DNA of 64,000 nucleotides, from the NCBI GenBank assembly GCA_041906465.1, contig JAYRJE010000015.1:62001-126000 (forward strand), in the 5' to 3' direction. The notes under the pieces are model-generated. The model did no database searches, had not been told where the DNA came from, and saw only the letters and a program-made list of their open reading frames with translations. Position numbers and translations under genes: made by a program. Position 1 is the stretch's first letter, and every line of letters starts with the position of its first letter. Shown piece after piece: positions 52,686-61,600 of the stretch. Source of the stretch: Didemnitutus sp041906465 (GTDB taxonomy: Bacteria > Verrucomicrobiota > Verrucomicrobiia > Opitutales > Opitutaceae).

Positions 52686-55600
52686 ATGGTTGCCCGCTTT
52701 CTCCACGCTGCGCGCGGCGTGCTCGCCTTTGGTTTGGTTCGCGCGCTACTGGCCGTCGTCGTCTGTGCCGTCGCGGCCTTGCCGTCGGCGCGCGCGGCGG
52801 ATCTCGACGCGTCCTTCGACGTCGACGCGCGCGCGTTCGGCATCGGTCTGGCGGTGGCGACGCAGCCGGATGGCAAGGTGCTCGTCGGCGGGTCGTTCAG
52901 CCGCGCCGATCGCGCTGAGGTCACGAACCTGGCGCGTTTCAACAGCGACGGCACGCGTGACACCACTTTCAATGTGGGTTCCTCCCTCGACGGTGCCGTG
53001 CGGTCCATCGCGGTGCAGAGTGACGGCAAGATCGTCATCGGTGGCACGTTCACCGGCTACGGTGCGACTTCGCGCAATCGCATCGCGCGGCTCAACGCCG
53101 ACGGCTCGCTCGACACGAGTTTCAATCCGGGCACCGGCTTCGACCAGGAGGTCATCAGTCTCGCCATCCAGAGCGACGGCAAGATCGTGGCCGCGGGCGC
53201 GTTCACCACGTTCAACGGCACGGTGCGCAATCGCGTGGCCCGCCTCACGACTGCGGGCGCGCTCGACACCACGTTTCTCAACACCGGAGCGGGCGCGAAC
53301 GGCATCGTGTGGGACGTCGCACTCCAAGCCGACGGCAAGCCGGTCATCGTTGGCGGTTTCACCAGCTACAACGGCACCGCGCGCGCTCGCGTCGCGCGCC
53401 TGACGACTGCCGGCGCGCTCGACACGACGTTCAATCCCGGCACCGGCGCGAATGCGGACGTGGTGGCCGTGGCGATCGACAGCGCGGGCCGCGCCGTGAT
53501 CGGCGGCTTGTTCAGCACCTACAACGGCACCGCGCGCGCCTGCCTGGCACGCCTCACGACCGCGGGCGCGCTCGACACGACGTTCGCGAGCACGGCGGTG
53601 TTTTCCTCGAGCTACGATGCGATCCTCGACGTGCGGCTCGACAGCGCGGAGCGCGTCGTCCTCGCGGGCGATTTCTATCCGAGCTACCAATACAACTACA
53701 ACACGCCGACGCAGGGGCTCGCGCGCCTGAACGCCGACGGCAACGCGCTCGACGAAACGTTCCTCGTGCGCGACACCGTGTGGAAAATCAGCCGCGCCGG
53801 CCTTTCCTTCCGCCGCATCATGTCGATCGCGCTCGGCGCCGACGATGGCGTCTTCGTGGCGGGCGGCATGTATGATCCGACTTCCGGCCAGGCGGGCGTG
53901 TTGCGCGTCAGCAACACCGGCGCACGCGACACGACCTTCAACGCCCGCGCGGGCATCTGGTTTCCGGCGAACATCAACGCCGTGCGTCCGGGCGCCGGGG
54001 GCAAATACTACGTCGCGGGCGCGTTCGACTGGATCGCCGGCGCGCGTCGCGTCGACCTCGCGCGCTTCCTGCCCAACGCGCAGATCGATTCGACCTTTTT
54101 CGCCTACGATTCCGATTTCACGGACAACCAGATCCGCGAAGTCGTCGAACTGCCCGATGGAAAAGTATGGGTGTTCGGTCCGTTCACGAAGATCGGTTCG
54201 CAGACGCGCACGGGCGCCGCATTGTTCAACGCCAACGGCTCGTTGAGCTACACGCCGCCCTTCCTCACCGTCACGGGCGGCAACGCGAACGGCAACGTGA
54301 CGCGCGCGCTCGCGACCAGCAGCGGCGACGTCGTGCTCGCGGGCACATTCACGCAGGTGAACGCCACCGCGCGCCCCGGCATCGCGCGCATCACCGCGGC
54401 CGGTGTGCTCGACACGGCGTTCGCGCCCGGCGCGGGTCCGGTCGGCGGCGCGATCGAGGATGCAGCCCTTGATGCGAGCGGTCGCGTCGTGATCGGCGGC
54501 AGCTTCACCAGTTTCAGCGGCACGGCCGAAGGCTACATCGTGCGGCTCTCCACCGCGGGCGCCGTCGACGCGGCGTTTGCGGCGAACACCAACGTCAGCG
54601 CCGCCGTGAACAGCGTGCAGGTGCAGGCCAACGGCCAGATCCTGCTCGGCGGCAGTTTCGCGAACTCCGGCGGCTACGTTTTCAACGGCACGACGCTGCT
54701 CAACGCCGACGGCACCACCGACACGACGTTCAATCCTTATCCCGGGGCGAACAGCTCCGTCTTCCGCGCCCGCCGCGTGTCCGACGGCTCCGTCGTCGTC
54801 ACGGGCGCGTTTACGCAGATGCAGAATCAGCCGCGCCCGCTGATCGCGCGCTTCACGACGAACGGTCCGATCGACTCGCTCTTCGCCACCGACACGATCG
54901 AGGGCGGCTATCCGGTCGACGTGCTCGAGCGCCCGGACGGCAAGCTGCTCGTGCGCGGCACCTTCACGATCGTCAACGGCCAGTCGCGCAACGGCCTCGC
55001 GCGTTTCCACTCGGCGCCGGTGCGTCGCGGTGGACTCGAGTCCGCGATGAACGGCGCGAACCTCGCCAACAACGTCGTCAACGCCGTCGTGCCGCTCGGC
55101 GACGGACGCTTCGTGGTCGCGGGCGATTTCACGACTTTCTCCGCCCAGTCCCGCTCGCGCGTCGCCGCCATCAACGTCTACGGCGAGGTCGACTCAACGT
55201 TCAACGTTGGCAGCGGCTTCAACGGCAGCGTCCTCGGTGGCGCGCTGCTGTCCTCCGGCAAGATTCTCCTCTGGGGCGGCTTCAGCAGCTACAACAACGC
55301 GGCCGCGCCCGGGCTCGTGCGTCTCAACACCGACGGCACGCTCGACCCGACGTTCGTATCGCCCGTGTTCAACGCGGCCGTCAACGCCGTGCAAGTGCTC
55401 GCTGACGGCCGCTTGCTCGTCGGCGGCGCGTTCACGTTCGCCGGCGCGACGCAGGCGGGCGGCATCGTGCGGCTGCACGCGAACGGCGCGGTCGACACCA
55501 CTTTCAACGCCGGCACCGGCGCGAACGGCGCCGTGTTCGCGGTCGCGCGCGCGAGCGACGGCAGCGTGTTCGCGGGCGGCGCGTTCACGACTTTCGCGGA

Positions 55601-58600
55601 CGCGGCGGCGCCGGGCGTCGTGAAGCTCACGGCGGACGGCGCGCGCGCCTCCGGGTTTTCGATTGGCACGGGCAACGCGAACAACGCCAATCCGGTGCGC
55701 GCGCTCGCCGTGGCGAACGACGGCAAGCTGATCGTCGCGGGTTCGTTCGACGCGTGGGCCGACGCCAGCGTCGGCCGCATCGTGCGGCTCAATCTCGACG
55801 GTTCGCGTGATACGACTTTCCTCAACGGTTTCGGTGCGGACGGCGCCGTGTATGCGCTCGCCGCGCTCAGTGACGGACGGCTCTACGTCGGCGGCGCGTT
55901 CACGACCTTCGGCGGCGGCGAACGTCGCGGCCTCGTGCGCCTGTCGGCGAACGGCGTGATCGATCCGGTGTTCGACGTCGGCGCAGGCTTCAGTGGCGGC
56001 GAAGTGCGCGCGCTCGGTCTCGCGTCGGACGGACGCGTCGCCGCGGGCGGCACGTTTTCGTCCTACCAAGGCGTGGCGCGCAGCCGCGTGGCGATTCTCT
56101 TCGGCAGCGACGAGACGAGTTACTCGCTCCCGGGCGATCAGATTTTCACGGCCAACATCGACCCCGGCGCGCCGTTCTCGCTCAGCTACGGCGCGGCGAT
56201 CTCGGGCCTGCGTTATCAATGGTATCGCGACGGCGCGCGCATTCCGGGCGCGACCGGCGCGACTTATGCGGTGGCGTCGGCCGGTCTGGCCGATGCCGGC
56301 CTCTACACGCTCACGTTCAGCAACGGCTCCGGCGAATACACGACGCAGGGCTGGCGCGTGACCGTGAAACTCGCGCCGGTGATCGTCGGCGCCCCGATAA
56401 CGCAATCGGTCGGTTACGGTGCGAGCGCGACGTTCAACGTGGGCGTCGCTGGTCCCGGGCCGTTCACTTACCAATGGTATCGCAACGGCACGCTGATCGC
56501 CGGTGCGACCGACAGCAGCTACACCGTCACGAATGTCAGCGGCGCCGACTTCGGTGCGACGTTCCACGTCCGCATCACGAACGCCTACGGTTTCAGCGAT
56601 TCGACGCCGGTGGCGCTGACGTTCGACACGAACGCCGTCCCCGGCGCGCTCGTGCTGCCATTCTCTTCTCCGCAAGCGTGGTCGGGCAGCCCGACCGCGG
56701 TGGTTCGCGCGGCCGGCGGCCAGTATTACGTCGGCGGAAGCAGTGTCTTCGTGCGCCTCAACGCTGACGGCACGGTCGACTCGAGTTTCGCGCCGGCGCT
56801 CGGCTCCTTCACCGTCACGCGATTGGCGTTGCAGGCCGACGGCAAGATCATCGCGGCCGGCAGCCTGCCCATCAATGGCACGACTTACCAAGTCGCGCGC
56901 TTCCTCACCAGCGGCGCGGTCGATCCGACCTTCACGCCGGTCGCGGTGACTCATTCGACGTCGAGCTGGTCCACGGAGATCAACGCGCTCGTGCTCCAGG
57001 CGGATGGCAAGATTCTCCTCGGTGGTTACTTCGACACCGTCGCGGGCACGACGCGGCGCTTCCTCGCCCGACTGAACACCAGCGGCGCGCTCGACTCCAC
57101 GCTCGCGCCCACGAGCGACAGCACCGGCCCGAACAGCACGGTGCTCAGCATCGTGCTGCAGGGCACCAACGTGATCATCGGCGGCGCGTTCACCACGTAT
57201 GCCGGTGCGACGGTGAATTACCTCGCGCGTTTCGTCGCCAGCAACGGCGCGCGCGACACGACCTTCGCCGGCGGCACGCGCGCCGACGCGCTCGTGCGCG
57301 GCGTGGCCGCACAGGCGGACGGCGATCTGATCATCCATGGCAACTTCACGACCTACAACGGCACCGCGCGCGCCCGCCTCGCCCGGCTCAACGCCGATGG
57401 CTCGCTCGACACCGCGTTCAATCCCGGCTCAGGCGCCGCGAAGCGCTCGATTTGGGACTCCCCGAGCATCGCCGCCGCGCTCCCGAGCGACAACGGCACG
57501 GTGATCGTCGTCGGCTCCTTCGACAGTTTCTCCGGCTGGCCGGCCGTGAACTCCGTGCGCCTCACCAGCACGGGTGCGATCGACACCCAATGGGCTACGC
57601 CGGACAGCGGTTCGACCTCCTTCGGCCAGCTCTTTTCGCTGAGCGATGGCTCGCTGTTCGTGGGCTACACCTACGGCGGCTTCCTGCGCCTGTTGAGCGG
57701 TTCGTATCCGCCGCAGGCGCCCGCCATCGCGCGCGCTCCGGTGGCGCCGGGCGGCGAGCGGCCCGCCGGCGCGCGCGTCGAGCTCAGCGCGCTCGCGAGC
57801 GGCCCCGGCACGCTCACTTTCCAATGGTATCGCGGCACCACCGCGCTGACGAACAGCACCACGGTTTCCGGCGCCACGTCGCCGGTGCTCACGTTGCGCA
57901 GCGTGCGCGCGAGCGAGGCGGGCAGCTACCAGCTGCGCGTCACGTCATCGACCAACGGCTTCGTCGAAACCACGCCGGTCAACGTCGCGGTCGGCGCCGA
58001 GCGCTCCGGCCCCGGCAGCCTCGATCTCACGTGGGCGGCCGATCCGATGCCGCGCATTTCCACCGTGCTCGCCTTCGCAAGCGACGGCAGCGCGATCGCG
58101 TCGATCTACGACAACAACCTGTCGCCCTCGCGGAGTTTCCTGCGGAAATTCGATGCGAACGGCGTGCTGTTGCCGACGACGACGTTCTCCTCCGGCGCGG
58201 GCTTCGAAGGCTACTTCAGCGAACTGCACGTGCAGTCCGACGGGAAGATCATCGCCGTCGGCGCCCATCTCCCGCCGGGCAGCTCGACCGCGCGTTACCT
58301 CGCCCGCATGAACGCCGACGGCTCGTATGATACCGCTTACACGACGGCGCCCGACAACTCCGTCAACGACTCCGTCCTGCAATCCGACGGAAAGCTCCTC
58401 ATCGTCGGTTCGTTCGCCAACGTCAGCGGCACGGCCCGCGCGGGAGTCGCGCGCATTTTGACCACCGGTGGCGTGGACACGACGTTCACGCCCGGCGCGC
58501 ACGGGCTGACTAATTTGCGCTTCGTCCGCCTCGCGACCGACACCGCCAACCTCGGCAAGATCTACCTCGTCGGCTACAACTCGACGGTCAGCTCCGAGGA

Positions 58601-61600
58601 AATCGTTCGCCTCACTGCGGCGGGCGCGGTCGATGGAACTTTCGCGCGCGTCGCCATCACGAACAACACGGTGCGCGACATCGCGCTCGACAGCTCCGGC
58701 CGTTTGCTGCTCACCGGCAATTTCACCACGGTCGCCGGCCAGGCGCGCCGGACGATCGCGCGCATCAATACCAACGGCACGCTCGACACGACCTTTGGGC
58801 CTGCGCGCTCCGCCGGTTTTTCCGCGACGCCGAGTTCGATCGCGATCGGCACCGACGGCTGGATTTACCTCGCCGCCAGCGACAGCACTTCGACGACGTT
58901 TGACGGATTCCCGACCGGCCCGATCGTGCGCGTCGATGCGACGGCGGGTCAGCTCGACGTGAATTTCCCGGGCTCGGGCGGCATCCGCTACGAAAGCCTG
59001 AGCGAGGCGCGCCTCTGGTGGGTCGGGTCAAAGCTTGCGCTGAACGGCTACATTTCCGGTCCGTCGCGCACGGAGTTCATCCGCGTCAACGTCGACGGCG
59101 CGCCGACCGGTGCGCCGTCGCTGGTCGACAGCAGTGGCGATCGCACGGTGGCCGACGGCTCGGCCTTGTCGCTCTTCGCGCGCTTCAGTGGCGCCGGGCC
59201 GTTCACCTATGTCTGGCGCAAGGACGGCAACGTCATCACCGGTGCGACCGGACCGCAGCTCGTCATCACCGCCGTCTCCGCCGCCGACGCCGGCGCTTAC
59301 ACGGTCACGGCGACCAACACCAGCGGCTCCGCCACGGCGACGATGAACGTCGCGCTCTTCTCGGCCGACCCGCTCGCGGCGGTCGGTGGCTTCCAACTCA
59401 CCGCCAACTTCAACGGCTCGATCACCAACGCCGTGCGCTTCGCCGACGGTTCGGTGCTGGTCAGCGGCACGTTCACCACCGTCAACGGCACCGCCCGCCG
59501 CTCGCTCGCGCGCTTCACCGCAGCGGGTGCGCTCGACACGACCTTCAACGCCAACGTGCCGCTCGCCACCTCGGGCGAGGTTCTCATCTCGAACCTCATC
59601 GTCGAACCCGACGGCCGCATCCTCGTGCACGGCGTGCTGCCGTTGAACAACAGCACGAGCGCCAGCCTCATCCGCCTCAACACGAACGGCACGCTCGCGG
59701 CCTCGATCCTCAACAGCACCAACCTGACCGGCGGCATCGCAGCGGTCGCGCGCCAGGCCGACGGAGGCATCGTCGTGATGGGACCGTTCACCTCGATTCT
59801 CGGCACCGCGCGCACCAATTTCGCGCGCATTACCTCCGCGGGCGCACTCGATACGACCTTCGTGCCGACGGGCCTCGACGCGTCCGACTATCGCCAGATC
59901 GCCGTCGATGCGACCGGCCGGATCTGGCTTCTGGGCAATTTCACCCGCATCGGCACCGACTCGATCGGAGCCCGCGTCGTCCGTCTCGCGTCCACCGGCG
60001 TGTTGGACACCACGTTCCAGGCTCCGCTGTTCAACAACACGCCATCGCGCGTTTTCTTCGCCGCGGACGGCCGCGCGTTCCTGCTCGGTCAGGCGAACTT
60101 CGTGCTGGGAGAACCTTCCCCGGTGGTGCTGCTCGATGCGACGGGAGCGGTGAATCGCGGCTTTCGGGTGGCGAGCACCTCGTCGGCGATCGCGCTGGCC
60201 GAGGACAGCGCGGGTCGTCTGCACGGCCTGTTCGGCAATCAGATCCTCCGCCTCACGGCGACGGGTGAGATCGATCGCGTCATGAACGTCTCGTCGAGTC
60301 CGGGCGTGTTGCTCGGCGCGGGCGATCGCCTGCTCCTCGCCGGGGGCAGCCAGTTGTCATCCGTGGGCACGACGTCGGTGTTCGGTCTCGTCTATGCGAA
60401 CGCCGCCGACACGGACACGTTCAGCCTGCTCGGTCCGCTGCCCGCCAATGCGAGCGTGGCGCAGGGCGGCGTGCTGGCGTTGCGTCCGGGCGTCCGCGGG
60501 GCGACGACCGGCACGGTGACCTACCAGTGGTTCCGCGACGGCACGCCGATCGGCGGCGCCACCGGTCCGGCGCTCGTCTTGCCGAGCGCCACGGTGGCCG
60601 ACCGCGGGGTCTACACGTTCACCGCGACGAAGGGCGGCGTCACGCTCACCGCGGGTCCGACGCAGGTCGATGTGATCGCGAACACCGCCCGCCCCGGCGA
60701 GGTGGACCTCGGGTGGAAAGCCAGCGTCCCGCTCTCGGGCGTCTCGAGGATCTTCTCCGATGCGGCCGACAATCTCTATCTGACCGGCAATGTCGTCGCC
60801 GGCACCGCGTCGCCGCGCGCGCTGGTCGCGCTCGATGCCGCGGGGACGGTGCGCAGCAACTTCACGCTGTCGAGCCGCGTGACCGGTTTTGTCTCCGGGC
60901 TCCGGTTCCTGAGCGGTGGCAAGCTGCTGCTCTACGGCCAAAGCCTGCAGCTGGACGGACTGGCGTGCACGCTCCTGCGGTTGAATGCCGACGGCACGCT
61001 CGACACCACGTTCACCACCAGCAGCGATCCGATCAACGACCTGATCGTGCTGGGCGACGGTCGCCTGCTGGCGCTGACCAGCAGCGGCCTGATGCGTTAC
61101 AGTGCGGCGGGCGTGCGAGACACGACATTCAGCTCGACCAGTTACCCGTCGGGCAACTTGTTCCCCGCGCCGGGCGGCAAGTTCTGGATCGTCGGTTCGC
61201 ATTACGACCCGGTCTCCTACATCGTCAGCCGCTGGCTCACGCGGGTGAACGCGGATGGCACCATCGACCCCACGTATGTTGGCCCCGCCTTGCGGCAGGG
61301 TGAGAATGTCTCCGCGGTGGCCGCGACGCCGGATGGCGGGCTCTACGTCGTGCTGCAGCTCAACGACAGCAACGTCAGCGGCTACGCCTTCGGTTATCGG
61401 CGGATCGTGCGGGTGCGGCCCGACGGCACCGTCGATGCGAGCTTCGCGGCCGGGACCTTCCAGTTTGGGCAGACCTCCTTCTCGATCTCGGACCTCGCCG
61501 CGGATGCGGCGGGCCGGTTGGTCGTCGTGGGCATGTTTGATCGCTATGATGGCAGCGCCCGCAACGGCACCGTGCGTCTGTTGCCCGATGGCGCGATCGA

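Noticed and set aside
52574..52700. Possible cyclic-di-GMP riboswitch before the giant gene (GCGTAGCGTTGCAAAGC)
   Set aside because: Only a fragment resembles the conserved core; the paired helices and tetraloop receptor of that class could not be found.
52746..57338. Long minus-strand open frames opposite the giant protein, with a repeating composition
   Set aside because: They mirror the delta-60 repeats of the coding strand and have no independent start signals or motifs.
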